Source of the DNA: Streptomyces sp. HPF1205
GTDB lineage: Bacteria; Actinomycetota; Actinomycetes; Streptomycetales; Streptomycetaceae
NCBI RefSeq assembly: GCF_020400825.1
Contig: NZ_JAINVH010000010.1
Location: forward strand, 1 to 64,000
Direction of reading: 5' to 3'
Length of the DNA: 64,000 nt
Shown here in pieces: positions 34,363 through 43,503 of the stretch. The first letter of the stretch is position 1. Every line of letters begins with the position of its first letter. The notes under the pieces are model-generated. The model saw only the letters and a program-made list of their open reading frames with translations, was not told the DNA's origin and made no database searches. A program made the translations under genes and the position numbers.

Positions 34363-35478
34363 ATGAGTGCTGCACAGGTCACGTCCGCGGCGGACGTGGC
34401 GGACCGCAAGCGGAACGCGCGGCGGGAGGACGCCAGGACGCTGGGCGTCGCGGTCGTCGGGGCCGGCTACTGGGGGCCGAACCTCGTACGCAACTTCCAG
34501 TCCAGCCCGAACTTCCGGCTGCGCTGGGTGTGCGACCTGGACGTGGACCGGGCCCGGCGGGTGCTGGGCGGCTACTCCACGGTGCGGGCCACCTCGGACT
34601 ACTCACAGGTGCTCGCCGATCCCGAGGTGGACGCCGTCGCGGTGGCCACGCCGGCCGGCACCCACCTGGAGGTGGCGCTGGCCGCGGTCCGCGCGGGCAA
34701 GCACGTGCTGGTGGAGAAGCCGCTGGCCGCCACGTACGCGGACGGCGCGCGGCTGGTCGAGGAGGCCGCGGGGCGCGGGCTGACCCTGATGTGCGACCAC
34801 ACCTACTGCTACACCCCGGCGGTGGCCAGGATCAGGGAGCTGGTGCGCTCCGGCGAACTCGGCGAGATCCACTTCGTGGACTCGGTGCGCATCAACCTGG
34901 GGCTGGTGCAGAAGGACATCGACGTGCTGTGGGACCTGGCCCCGCACGACCTGTCGATCCTCGACTTCATCCTGCCCGACAGCGTGGAGCCGGTGGCGGT
35001 CGCCGCGCACGGCGCGGACCCGATCGGCGCGGGCCGCGCCTGCGTGACGTATCTGACGCTGCAGCTCAGCAGCGGCGCGATCGCCCACGTGCACGTCAAC
35101 TGGCTGTCGCCGACGAAGGTGCGCACCACCATGGTCGGCGGCGCCAAGCGCACCCTGATCTGGGACGATCTCAACCCCTCGCAGCGGCTCGCGGTGTTCG
35201 ACCGCGGTGTGGACCTGACCGCGCCGCAGGACATCGGGGTCAGTGAGCGGCGGGAGATGCTCGTCTCCTACCGGACGGGCGACATGGTGGCGCCGGCGCT
35301 GAAGGAGAAGGAGGCGCTGCGCGCCATGGTCGACGAGTTCGCGGCCGCGATCGCCGAGGGCCGGCCGGCGCTGACCGACGGCCGGGCGGGGCTGCGGGTC
35401 CTGGACATCCTCGAAGCGGCCTCGCGCAGCCTGGAGTTCCGCGGCGCCGTCGTGGGCCTGCGGGCCGGCGGCCGCTGA
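34363..35478 (+). CDS. Gfo/Idh/MocA-type sugar-nucleotide dehydrogenase (WbpB-like)
   Basis: The 371-residue protein has the NAD-binding motif VAVVGAGYWGPNLVRNF, the substrate/catalytic EKP motif (HVLVEKPLA) and the oxidoreductase C-terminal domain (MCDHTYCYTPAVARI). GAGYWG-NLVRNF is characteristic of the WbpB/WlbA group that oxidises C3 of UDP-GlcNAcA-type sugars, or of close relatives. ATG at 34363 follows GTGGGGGGAT. It opens a rightward operon that also encodes a DegT aminotransferase of the WbpE type, and a WbpD-type acetyltransferase lies further right in the locus. UDP-sugar C3 oxidation before amination is the favoured role. Confidence 0.85.
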   Translation: MSAAQVTSAADVADRKRNARREDARTLGVAVVGAGYWGPNLVRNFQSSPNFRLRWVCDLDVDRARRVLGGYSTVRATSDYSQVLADPEVDAVAVATPAGTHLEVALAAVRAGKHVLVEKPLAATYADGARLVEEAAGRGLTLMCDHTYCYTPAVARIRELVRSGELGEIHFVDSVRINLGLVQKDIDVLWDLAPHDLSILDFILPDSVEPVAVAAHGADPIGAGRACVTYLTLQLSSGAIAHVHVNWLSPTKVRTTMVGGAKRTLIWDDLNPSQRLAVFDRGVDLTAPQDIGVSERREMLVSYRTGDMVAPALKEKEALRAMVDEFAAAIAEGRPALTDGRAGLRVLDILEAASRSLEFRGAVVGLRAGGR

Positions 35479-35648
35479 CACCCGGCACGCACCGGCCCGT
35501 ACGCGACACGCACGACGTGCGGCACGCGGCACGCGGCACGCAAAGACGGCCGGTGCGCGGGCCCGCCCCGCGCACCGGCCGCGGCAACAGCGCATCACCC
35601 GAGGCGTTCCGCCGGGGGAACGGCGGACCTGAGTTGGGGGGAAGAGGC

Positions 35649-36713
35649 TTGGACACGCGAGAGCGCGGCACGGACGACGAGAGGGCGCAGGCGTCGGAGG
35701 CGGCGCAGGCGGACCCCGCCCCGTACCTGCGCGGCAAGAGGATCCTGGTCACCGGCGGCGCCGGCACGATCGGCTCGCACGTGGTGGACCTGCTGGTGGC
35801 CGCGGGGGCAGGCCACGTGGTGGTGCTGGACAACTTCGTGCGGGGGCGGCCGGAGAACCTGGCTTCCGCCCTGCGCAGCGGCGCCGTCGAGGTGGTCGAC
35901 GGCGACATCCGCGACACCGCGACGGTCCGCCGCGTCACCGAGGGCGCCGACCTGGTCTTCCACCTGGCCGCGATCCGCATCACGCAGTGCGCGCAGGAGC
36001 CGAGGCTGGCCAACGAGGTACTGGTGGACGGCACCTTCAACGTCCTGGAGGCGGCTGCCGCGGCCGGCGTCGGCAAGGTGGTCGCCTCGTCCTCGGCGTC
36101 GGTGTACGGCCTGGCGGAGAGCTTCCCGACCACCGAGCGGCACCACCCGTACAACAACGACACCTTCTACGGCGCGGCCAAGGCGTTCAACGAGGGGATG
36201 CTGCGCAGCTTCCACGCCATGTACGGGCTGGACTACGTGGCGCTGCGGTACTTCAACGTGTACGGCCCGCGGATGGACATCCACGGCCTCTACACGGAGG
36301 TGCTGATCCGCTGGATGGAGCGGATCGAGGCCGGGCGGCCGCCGCTGATCCTGGGCGACGGCACGCAGACGATGGACTTCGTGCACGTGCGGGACATCGC
36401 GCGGGCCAATGTGCTGGCCGCCCGGCCGGGACTGACCGACGAGGTGTTCAACGTGGCGGCCGGCGCCGAGACGTCGCTGCTCGGGCTGGCGCAGGCGCTG
36501 CTGGAGGCGATGGACGCGAAGGCCGAGCCGGAGTTCGGCCCCGCGCGGGCGGTCAACGGCGTGACCCGGCGGCTCGCCGACACCTCGTACGCGGCGGAGC
36601 GCCTCGGCTTCACCGCGCGGATCGGTCTGCGGGAGGGCCTGAGGGACCTGGTCGACTGGTGGCGGGCCGAGCGCTCGGCGGTGGCGGCCGGCGCCCCCGG
36701 GGCCGCCGGGTGA
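35649..36713 (+). CDS. NAD-dependent sugar-nucleotide epimerase/dehydratase (extended SDR)
   Basis: The 354-residue protein has the Rossmann motif VTGGAGTIGSH near residues 34-44 and the catalytic Ser/Tyr/Lys set, with Y174-x3-K178 (YGAAK) and the SSSASVYG strand. RYFNVYGPRMD and DFVHVRDIARANVLA are typical of UDP-glucose 4-epimerase-like extended SDRs. The start is TTG at 35649, chosen because GGGGGGAAGAGG lies directly upstream; no ATG or GTG fits before the fold. The first 25 residues are polar. It is coupled (GTGA) to the aminotransferase downstream. Epimerase versus dehydratase activity cannot be settled from sequence alone. Confidence 0.88.
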   Translation: MDTRERGTDDERAQASEAAQADPAPYLRGKRILVTGGAGTIGSHVVDLLVAAGAGHVVVLDNFVRGRPENLASALRSGAVEVVDGDIRDTATVRRVTEGADLVFHLAAIRITQCAQEPRLANEVLVDGTFNVLEAAAAAGVGKVVASSSASVYGLAESFPTTERHHPYNNDTFYGAAKAFNEGMLRSFHAMYGLDYVALRYFNVYGPRMDIHGLYTEVLIRWMERIEAGRPPLILGDGTQTMDFVHVRDIARANVLAARPGLTDEVFNVAAGAETSLLGLAQALLEAMDAKAEPEFGPARAVNGVTRRLADTSYAAERLGFTARIGLREGLRDLVDWWRAERSAVAAGAPGAAG

Positions 36714-37852
36714 ACGCGGCCGCGCGGATCCCGGTGATGGTGCCGTGGCTCGGCGAGGAGGAGGCCCGGGCGGCGGCGGACGCCGTGCTGTCGGGCTGGG
36801 TGGCGCAGGGGCCTCGGGTCGAGGAGTTCGAGCGGGCCTTCGCCGGGCGGGTGGGCGCCGGGCACGCCGTCGCGGTCAGCTCCTGCACCACGGCGCTGCA
36901 CCTGGCGCTGGTCGTGCTGGGCGTGGGCCCGGGCGACGAGGTGGTGGTGCCGTCGCTGTCGTTCATCGCCACGGCCAACGCCGTGCGGTACACGGGCGCC
37001 ACCCCGGTGTTCGCCGACGTCGAGGCCGCCACCGGCAACGTGACGGCGGCGACGGTGGACGCGGTGCGGACCGCGCGCACCAAGGCGGTGCTCGCCGTCC
37101 ACCAGGGCGGGGTGCCCGCCGACGTCCACTCCCTGCGGGCGGCCTGTACGCGGTGGGGGGTCGCGCTGGTGGAGGACGCGGCGTGCGCGATCGGCGCCAC
37201 GGTCGGCGGGAAGCCGGTCGGGCAGGGGGCGCTGCTCGCCGCGTGGTCCTTCCACCCGCGCAAGCTGGTCACCACCGGCGAGGGCGGCATGGTCACCACC
37301 GACGACGCCGAGTGGGCGGCGCGGCTGCGCCGGCTGCGCGAGCACGGCATGAACGTGTCGGCCGCGCAGCGGCACGCCGGCGCCGCACCCGTCCTGGAGA
37401 GCTACCTGGAGGTCGGCTTCAACTACCGGATGACCGACATCCAGGCCGCGGTCGGACTGGTGCAGCTCGGCAGGCTGGACGCGATGGTGGCCCGCCGCCG
37501 CGAACTCGCCGCCCGTTACGACACGCTGCTGGAGAAGGTGCCGGGGCTGACGCCGGTCCGCGACCCCGCGTACGGCCGGGGCAACTTCCAGTCCTACTGG
37601 GTGCTCCTGGACCCGTCCTTCCCGGTGGACCGGGGCGCCCTGCTCGCCGCCCTCGCGCGGGACAGCGTCTCCGCCCGCCGCGGCATCATGGCCGCGCACC
37701 TCGAACCCGCCTACGCCGGCCACGAGCACGCCCCGCTGCCGGTCACCGAGCGCATCAGCTCCCACTCGCTGATCCTGCCGCTGTTCCACTCCATGACGCA
37801 CGACCAGCAGGACCGGGTGGTGGCCGCCTTGCGCGAACAGGCGGACCGGTGA
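36710..37852 (+). CDS. DegT/DnrJ/EryC1-type sugar aminotransferase (first copy)
   Basis: The 380-residue PLP enzyme has the PLP lysine K185 in SFHPRKLVTTGEGGMV, the cofactor-binding VEDAACAIGA and SSCTTALHLAL segments, and the FNYRMTDIQAAVGL substrate motif. It is nearest in pattern to C4 aminotransferases of the PglE/perosamine-synthase type. It transfers an amino group from glutamate to a keto-sugar nucleotide. GTG at 36710 overlaps the SDR stop and its own stop overlaps the NeuD-like gene. The SDR-aminotransferase-acetyltransferase order suggests a 4-acetamido sugar. HQGGVPAD occupies the usual substrate loop. Confidence 0.93.
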   Translation: MNAAARIPVMVPWLGEEEARAAADAVLSGWVAQGPRVEEFERAFAGRVGAGHAVAVSSCTTALHLALVVLGVGPGDEVVVPSLSFIATANAVRYTGATPVFADVEAATGNVTAATVDAVRTARTKAVLAVHQGGVPADVHSLRAACTRWGVALVEDAACAIGATVGGKPVGQGALLAAWSFHPRKLVTTGEGGMVTTDDAEWAARLRRLREHGMNVSAAQRHAGAAPVLESYLEVGFNYRMTDIQAAVGLVQLGRLDAMVARRRELAARYDTLLEKVPGLTPVRDPAYGRGNFQSYWVLLDPSFPVDRGALLAALARDSVSARRGIMAAHLEPAYAGHEHAPLPVTERISSHSLILPLFHSMTHDQQDRVVAALREQADR

Positions 37853-38922
37853 AGGCGGGCGGCGGGGCCGCGAGCGGCGGCCGGGGCGGCGGGCGCGGCG
37901 CCGGCGAGCCGCTGCTGATCGTCGGGGCCGGCGGCTTCGCGCGGGAGGCCGCCCAGGCGGTACGGGACGTGAACCGCGCCTCGCGCCGCACGCGTTGGCG
38001 CCTGCTGGGGCATCTGGACGACGACCCCTGCCTGCACGGCCGCGAGGTGGACGGGGTGCCGGTGCTGGGCGCGAGCGCTCTGGCGCACGAGATGCCGGAC
38101 GCGCGGGTGCTTGTGTGCGTCGGCAGTCCGCGCGACCCCACCTCGCGGGCGCGGGTGGTGCGGCGGCTCGGGCTGGACGGCGACCGCTGGGCCACGCTCG
38201 TCCACCCCGCTGCGGCGGTCTCGGCCACCTCGTCGGTCGGCCCCGGTTGCGTGCTGCTCGCCCACTGCGCGGTGACGGCGGCGGTACGCGTGGGGGCCCA
38301 TGTCGCGGTGATGCCGCAGGTGGTGCTGACCCATGACGACGTGGTCGAGGACTTCGCCACCCTCGCCTCCGGGGCGCGCCTGGGCGGCGGCGTCCGTCTC
38401 GCACGCGGCGCGTACGCCGGCGCCGGCGCCTTGATCAGGGAGAACGTCACGGTGGGCGCCTGGTCCCTGGTCGGCATGGGCGGCGTGGTGCTCGGCGACG
38501 TCCCCCCGGGCGAGATCTGGGCGGGCAACCCGGCCCGCAGGCTGCGGGCGGCCGGCGCGCCCGCCCTGGCCGAACTGCGCACGAAGCCGCGGCCGGAGGG
38601 CGGCGCCCGCCCGGCCGAGGGCGTGGACGACGTCGGCAAGCACGACAGCGCCAAGCACGACAGCGGCCACGACAGCGCTCTCCACCGCGACCACGGCGGC
38701 CACGGCGGCCACGGCGAGCACGGCGACGACCGGGACGGCACGGCCGACCCGCACCGCACGGAGCGCGCAGCAGACCACGTGAGCACTACGGAAGACACGG
38801 ACCGCACAGACCGCACAGACGACACGGACCACACGGACCACACGGACGACAGCGACCGGACCGGCGACACGCACCGCACCGGAACGCGGCCGGCCGTACG
38901 GATGGGGAGCCCAGCGACATGA
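37849..38922 (+). CDS. NeuD/PglD-type sugar O/N-acetyltransferase with His/Asp-rich tail
   Basis: The 357-residue protein has an N-terminal Rossmann-like part (LLIVGAGGFAREAAQAV) and a left-handed beta-helix of hexapeptide repeats (about 115-235), the PglD/NeuD architecture for N-acetylation of an amino-sugar nucleotide. HCAVTAAVRVGAHVAVMPQVVLTHDDVVEDF carries the catalytic His candidates. Residues from about 260 to the end form a tail rich in His, Asp and Thr (KHDSAKHDSGHD, HGGHGGHGEHGDD, DTDRTDRTDDTDHTDHTDD) that is not part of the enzyme fold. GTG at 37849 and stop at 38922 both overlap neighbours. The tail may bind metal or be disordered. Confidence 0.87.
   Translation: MKAGGGAASGGRGGGRGAGEPLLIVGAGGFAREAAQAVRDVNRASRRTRWRLLGHLDDDPCLHGREVDGVPVLGASALAHEMPDARVLVCVGSPRDPTSRARVVRRLGLDGDRWATLVHPAAAVSATSSVGPGCVLLAHCAVTAAVRVGAHVAVMPQVVLTHDDVVEDFATLASGARLGGGVRLARGAYAGAGALIRENVTVGAWSLVGMGGVVLGDVPPGEIWAGNPARRLRAAGAPALAELRTKPRPEGGARPAEGVDDVGKHDSAKHDSGHDSALHRDHGGHGGHGEHGDDRDGTADPHRTERAADHVSTTEDTDRTDRTDDTDHTDHTDDSDRTGDTHRTGTRPAVRMGSPAT
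38627..38880. repeat. Degenerate repeat encoding a His/Asp/Thr-rich tail
   Basis: Short units of the type CACGACAGC, GGCGGCCACGG and ACGGACCACACG repeat in frame at the 3' end of the NeuD-like gene. The region resembles the DTT repeat of the pseudokinase gene in being Asp/Thr-rich. Confidence 0.7.
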
Positions 38923-40034
38923 ACCAGATCCCACTGGTGGACCTCAAGGCGGCGCACGCCGAGGTCGCCGAGGACGTCAGGACCGGGTTCGAGCGGGTCC
39001 TGGCGAACACCGCGTTCATCGGCGGCGAGGAGGTGCGGGCCTTCGAGCGGGAGTACGCCGCCTTCGCCGGGGTCGCCCACTGCGTGGGTGTCGCCAACGG
39101 CACGGACGCCCTCGAACTGGCGCTGCGCGCGAGCGGGGTGGGCGCCGGTCACGAGGTGGTGCTGCCGGCGAACACGTTCATCGCGACGGCGGGGGCGGTG
39201 GCCAGGACCGGGGCGCGCCCGGTGCTGGTGGACTGCGACCCGGACACGTACCTGATGGACGGCCCGGCCGCGCTCGACGCGGTGGGCGGCGCCACCCGCG
39301 CGGTCGTGCCGGTGCACCTGTACGGCCAGTGCGCCGACGTGGAGGCCCTGGCCGCGGCCCTGCCGCCGCGGGTGGCCGTGGTGGAGGACGCGGCGCAGAG
39401 CCAGGGCGCGGCCCGCGACGGCCGCTCGCCGGGGCGTGGCGGCATCGCCTCGACCAGCTTCTACCCGGGCAAGAACCTCGGCGCGTACGGCGACGCGGGC
39501 GCGGTGCTGACCGACGACGGGGAACGGGCCGGGCTGGTCCGGGCGATCGCCAACCACGGCGGCGTCGCGAAGTACCGGCACGACGTCGCCGGGTTCAACA
39601 GCCGGCTGGACGGCCTGCAGGCGGTGGTGCTGCGGGCCAAACTGGCCGGGCTCGCCGCCGGCAACACCGCCCGGCGGGCGGCCGCCGCCCGCTACGACGA
39701 GCTGCTGTCGGGCCTGGTGGCGGCGGGCCGGGTGGTGCTCCCGGTCACCGCCGCCGGCAGCGCGCACGTGTGGCACCTGTACGTGATCCGTGTGCTGGGC
39801 GCCGACCGCGACGAGGTGGTCGGCAAGCTCAACGCCGAGGGTATCGGCGCGGGCGTGCACTATCCGGCGCCGGTCCACCTCACCCCCGCCTTCGCCCATC
39901 TCGGCCACCGCCGCGGCGACTTCCCGCACGCGGAGGAGGCCGCCGACCGCATCCTGTCCCTGCCCCTCTACCCGCAGATCACCGCCGACCAGCAGCAGCG
40001 GGTGGTGGACGTCCTGGCCGGCGCCCTGCGCTGA
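38919..40034 (+). CDS. DegT/DnrJ/EryC1-type sugar aminotransferase (second copy, WbpE-like)
   Basis: The 371-residue PLP enzyme has lysine K185 in SFYPGKNLGAYGDAGAV, VEDAAQSQGA for the PLP ring and phosphate, and VANGTDALELALRA. The start IPLVDLKAAHAEVAEDVRTGFERVL and the NxGxxxKYxH motif (NHGGVAKYRH) are typical of C3 aminotransferases such as WbpE and QdtB. With the WbpB-like dehydrogenase upstream it would make a 3-amino sugar nucleotide for the WbpD-like acetyltransferase at 58,886. The ATG overlaps the NeuD-like stop (ATGA). The two DegT proteins here are clearly different paralogs. Confidence 0.93.
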   Translation: MNQIPLVDLKAAHAEVAEDVRTGFERVLANTAFIGGEEVRAFEREYAAFAGVAHCVGVANGTDALELALRASGVGAGHEVVLPANTFIATAGAVARTGARPVLVDCDPDTYLMDGPAALDAVGGATRAVVPVHLYGQCADVEALAAALPPRVAVVEDAAQSQGAARDGRSPGRGGIASTSFYPGKNLGAYGDAGAVLTDDGERAGLVRAIANHGGVAKYRHDVAGFNSRLDGLQAVVLRAKLAGLAAGNTARRAAAARYDELLSGLVAAGRVVLPVTAAGSAHVWHLYVIRVLGADRDEVVGKLNAEGIGAGVHYPAPVHLTPAFAHLGHRRGDFPHAEEAADRILSLPLYPQITADQQQRVVDVLAGALR

Positions 40035-40123
40035 CCGGCCGGCCGCCGCACCGCTCCCCTCCCCCCACACACCGCACCACCCGTCCCGCCGAACCGGGGC
40101 CCCGCACCGCCTGAGAGGTACCG

Positions 40124-43100
40124 ATGCACGCTACGAGCAGACATCTCCGGGGCGCGCTGTGCGCTCTGGTGGCCGCGCTGGCCGCGGCCGTACTGCCGCT
40201 GACCGCGGCGGGCGGCGCCGCGGCGGCCGATCCGTGCGGGAGCGGATCGAACCCCGTCGTCTGCGAGAACTCCAAGCCCGGCACCCCGATGTCCGACTGG
40301 TTCTCGCCCAACGCCTACGGCAACGTGCAGGGCTTCTCGACCCGGGTGAGCGTCCAGGCCGGTGACACCGTCCAGTTCAAGGTGCAGTCGCCGGTCGCGT
40401 ACCACCTGGAGGTCTACCGGCTGGGCTGGTACGGCGGGGACGGCGCCCGGGAGATGTCGACGAGCACGCAGGCCGCGGCGACGTACCCGGCGAACTTCAC
40501 CACGGACGGCAGTCCGGGCAGTCCGCTGGACACCAAGGTCGTCGACGGTGTCCCGGACGGCAAGCCGCTGAAGTGCGACGGCGACTCCACCGGGCTGGTG
40601 GACTGCGGGAACTGGCCGGTGACCGCGTCCTGGACGGTGCCCGCCGACGCCGTCTCCGGGCTGTACATCGCCAACTTCGACCAGGTCGACGGCAACGGCG
40701 TGATGCCGTACCCGTTCGTGGTGCGCGACGACTCCAGCCACTCCGACATCGTCGTGCAGACGGACGACGAGACCTGGCAGGCGTACAACATGTGGGGCGG
40801 GCGCAACCTGTACCAGGGCAACGGACCCGCGCCGGACGGCCGCGCGTACGCGGTGAGCTACAACCGGCCGCTGGACATAGGCGGCGACAACGGGGTCTAC
40901 GGCTCCGAGTTCGAGATGCTGTCCTGGCTGGAACGGGGCGGCTACGACGTCAGCTACCTGTCCGGCGTCGACGTCTCGACCCGGCCCGCGGACCTGCTGA
41001 ACCACAAGGTCTTCATGTCCTCCGGCCACGACGAGTACTGGACGCAGGACCAGTTCACCAACGCGCTGAACGCCCGCAAGGCAGGGGTGGACGAGGCGTT
41101 CTTCTCGGGCAACGAGGTGTCCTGGAAGACCCGCCTGGCGCCCAGCGTCGACGGCGCGAACACCGCCGACCGCACGTTGGTGTGCTACAAGGAGACCAAG
41201 CTGGAGCTGGCGCAGCCGGACGGCGTCCCGGACCCGGACCCGACGGTGTGGACCGGCGCCTTCCTCGACCCGAACAGCGCCAAGAAGGGCGAGCCGTTCC
41301 AGCCGCAGAACATCCTCACCGGTTCGCTGTTCACCGTGAACGGCTACCGCAGCGACGCGATCACCGTGCCCGGCACGTACGCGAAGATGCGGCTGTGGCG
41401 CAACACGTCGGTGGCGAGCCTGACGCCGACCCAGGTCGCGTCCTTCCCGGCCGGCACGCTGGGCTACGAGTGGGACAGCGACCTGTCCGACAGCACCCGG
41501 CCGGCCGGGGAGATCGACCTGTCCTCGACGACTGTCGACATCGCCGACGGCAAGTACCGGCTCGACTACGGCAACACCTACGGCAACGGCACGGCCACCC
41601 ACAGCCTGGTCGAATTCCGCGACCAGACGTCCAAGGCGCTGGTGTTCGGCTCCGGGACGGTGCAGTGGTCGTGGGGCCTGACCGACGTGCCGACCGCCGA
41701 CCCGGGCGCCGGCGTGGTGACCGCGGACAAGCGGATGCAGCAGGCCACCGTCAACGTGCTGGCCGACATGGGCGTCCAGCCCAGGACGCTGCAGAGCGAC
41801 CTCGTGGCAGCCGCGCCCTCCACCGACATCCTGGGACCGGTGGTGTCGGTGACCGGTCCGGTGATCGGCGCGACCGTGCCCGCGCTGCGGCCGGTGACGG
41901 TCACCGGTACGGCCTCCGACGTGGGCGGCGTGGTGGCGCGGGTCGAGGTGTCCACCGACGGTGGCGCCACCTGGAACGCCGCGACCGGCCTGAACTCCTG
42001 GACCTACACCTGGACGCCGTCCGCGCCCGGCTCCGCGCAGATCGAGGTGCGGGCCGTGGACGACAGCGTCAACATCGGCGCCACCACCACGATCCCGCTG
42101 ACCGTCGGCCCGCAGCAGTGCCCGTGCACGGTGTGGCCGGCCACGTCGGTCCCGACCACCGTCAACAGCGGCGACCCCAGCGCGGTCGAGCTCGGGGTGA
42201 AGTTCCGCACCACGACGACGGGTTCGATCACCGGCGTGCGCTTCTACAAGTCGCCCCAGAACACCGGCACGCACACCGGGTCGCTGTGGTCGGCGTCCGG
42301 GCAGCGGCTGGCCACCGGGACGTTCACCGGCGAGACGGCCTCCGGCTGGCAGCAGTTGAACTTCCCCACGCCGGTGCCGGTCAAGGCCGGTACCACGTAC
42401 ATCGCCTCCTACTTCGCCCCGAACGGCGGCTATTCCTACGACGGCGGCTACTTCACCTCCAAGTCGGCGGGCCTCGCGCCGCTGACCGCGCTGCAGTCGG
42501 GTACGGACGGCGCCAACGGCGTCTACCACTACGGTTCCTCCGGCGGCTTCCCGAACACGCCCTCGGACGGCAGCAACTACTGGGTGGACGCGGTGCTGGA
42601 CACCTCCGCCGCGAGTACCGTGCCGCCCGCGGTCACCAGTCCCTCACCGACGTCAGGCGCGGTCAACGTGCCGATCACCGCGCCGGTGACGGCCACGTTC
42701 AGCGAGCCCGTGGACGCGGACACGCTGCGGTTCGCGGTGAAGGACTCCGCCGACAACCCGGTGCCGGGCAGCACGACACTCGGCGCGGCGAACAGCGTCA
42801 GCTTCACCCCGTCCACGCAGCTCGCGCTGGGCACCACGTACACCGCGTCGGTGCAGGTCGACGACCTGTGGGGCAACCGCATGACCGATCCGGCGACGTG
42901 GAGCTTCACCACGAGTTCCTCGCCGCCCGCCGTCACCTGCCCGTGCACGCTGTGGAGCACGGCCACCACCCCGGCGAACACCGACATGACCGGTGACACC
43001 AACTCCGTCGAGCTCGGTACCCGGTTCACCTCGGCGGTCGCCGGCTACGTCACGGGCGTCACCTTCTACAAGGGCCCGGGCAACACCGGGACGCACACCG

Positions 43101-43471
43101 GGAGCCTGTGGGCGGCCGACGGCACCCAGCTCGCGACCGGCACCTTCTCCGGCGAAACGGCCTCGGGCTGGCAGCTGCTGACCTTCGCCCATGCGGTGGC
43201 GATCACGGCGAACACCCCGTACGTCGTCTCCTACCACGCGCCGAACGGCAACTACTCCGTCGACGGCGGCTACTTCGGCGCCGCCCACCAGGCGTATCCG
43301 CTGACGGCCACCGCCGACGGAGCGGGCGGTCCCAACGGCGTGTTCCGGTACGGCGCCGCCACGGCCTTCCCCTCCGGCACCTACGGCTCGGCGAACTACT
43401 GGGTGGCGCCGACCTTCACCACCACCCCGCCGCCGGCGCCGCCGGACGGCACCACCACGGAAGTCCAGTAG
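40124..43471 (+). CDS. Large secreted protein: DMFase-like domain, DUF4082 repeats
   Basis: The 1115-residue protein has a signal peptide (1-35). Residues about 60-570 resemble the N,N-dimethylformamidase beta-subunit-like domain (FDQVDGNGVMPYPFVV, GSEFEMLSWLERGGYDVSYLSGVD, SSGHDEYWT, FFSGNEVSWKTR). An Ig-like domain, a DUF4082 domain (from about 666), a Big_5-type Ig domain (PTSGAVNVPITAPVTATFSEPVDADTLR) and a second DUF4082 (from about 939) follow. The two DUF4082 copies share the CPCTxW start and GTHTGSLW segments. Such proteins are common in actinomycete polysaccharide loci; an extracellular glycan-binding or modifying role is inferred. ATG at 40124 follows GAGAGGT. Confidence 0.9.
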   Translation: MHATSRHLRGALCALVAALAAAVLPLTAAGGAAAADPCGSGSNPVVCENSKPGTPMSDWFSPNAYGNVQGFSTRVSVQAGDTVQFKVQSPVAYHLEVYRLGWYGGDGAREMSTSTQAAATYPANFTTDGSPGSPLDTKVVDGVPDGKPLKCDGDSTGLVDCGNWPVTASWTVPADAVSGLYIANFDQVDGNGVMPYPFVVRDDSSHSDIVVQTDDETWQAYNMWGGRNLYQGNGPAPDGRAYAVSYNRPLDIGGDNGVYGSEFEMLSWLERGGYDVSYLSGVDVSTRPADLLNHKVFMSSGHDEYWTQDQFTNALNARKAGVDEAFFSGNEVSWKTRLAPSVDGANTADRTLVCYKETKLELAQPDGVPDPDPTVWTGAFLDPNSAKKGEPFQPQNILTGSLFTVNGYRSDAITVPGTYAKMRLWRNTSVASLTPTQVASFPAGTLGYEWDSDLSDSTRPAGEIDLSSTTVDIADGKYRLDYGNTYGNGTATHSLVEFRDQTSKALVFGSGTVQWSWGLTDVPTADPGAGVVTADKRMQQATVNVLADMGVQPRTLQSDLVAAAPSTDILGPVVSVTGPVIGATVPALRPVTVTGTASDVGGVVARVEVSTDGGATWNAATGLNSWTYTWTPSAPGSAQIEVRAVDDSVNIGATTTIPLTVGPQQCPCTVWPATSVPTTVNSGDPSAVELGVKFRTTTTGSITGVRFYKSPQNTGTHTGSLWSASGQRLATGTFTGETASGWQQLNFPTPVPVKAGTTYIASYFAPNGGYSYDGGYFTSKSAGLAPLTALQSGTDGANGVYHYGSSGGFPNTPSDGSNYWVDAVLDTSAASTVPPAVTSPSPTSGAVNVPITAPVTATFSEPVDADTLRFAVKDSADNPVPGSTTLGAANSVSFTPSTQLALGTTYTASVQVDDLWGNRMTDPATWSFTTSSSPPAVTCPCTLWSTATTPANTDMTGDTNSVELGTRFTSAVAGYVTGVTFYKGPGNTGTHTGSLWAADGTQLATGTFSGETASGWQLLTFAHAVAITANTPYVVSYHAPNGNYSVDGGYFGAAHQAYPLTATADGAGGPNGVFRYGAATAFPSGTYGSANYWVAPTFTTTPPPAPPDGTTTEVQ

Positions 43472-43503
43472 CCCGCGGGCACCGGCAGATTGGCAACCAG
43501 GCG

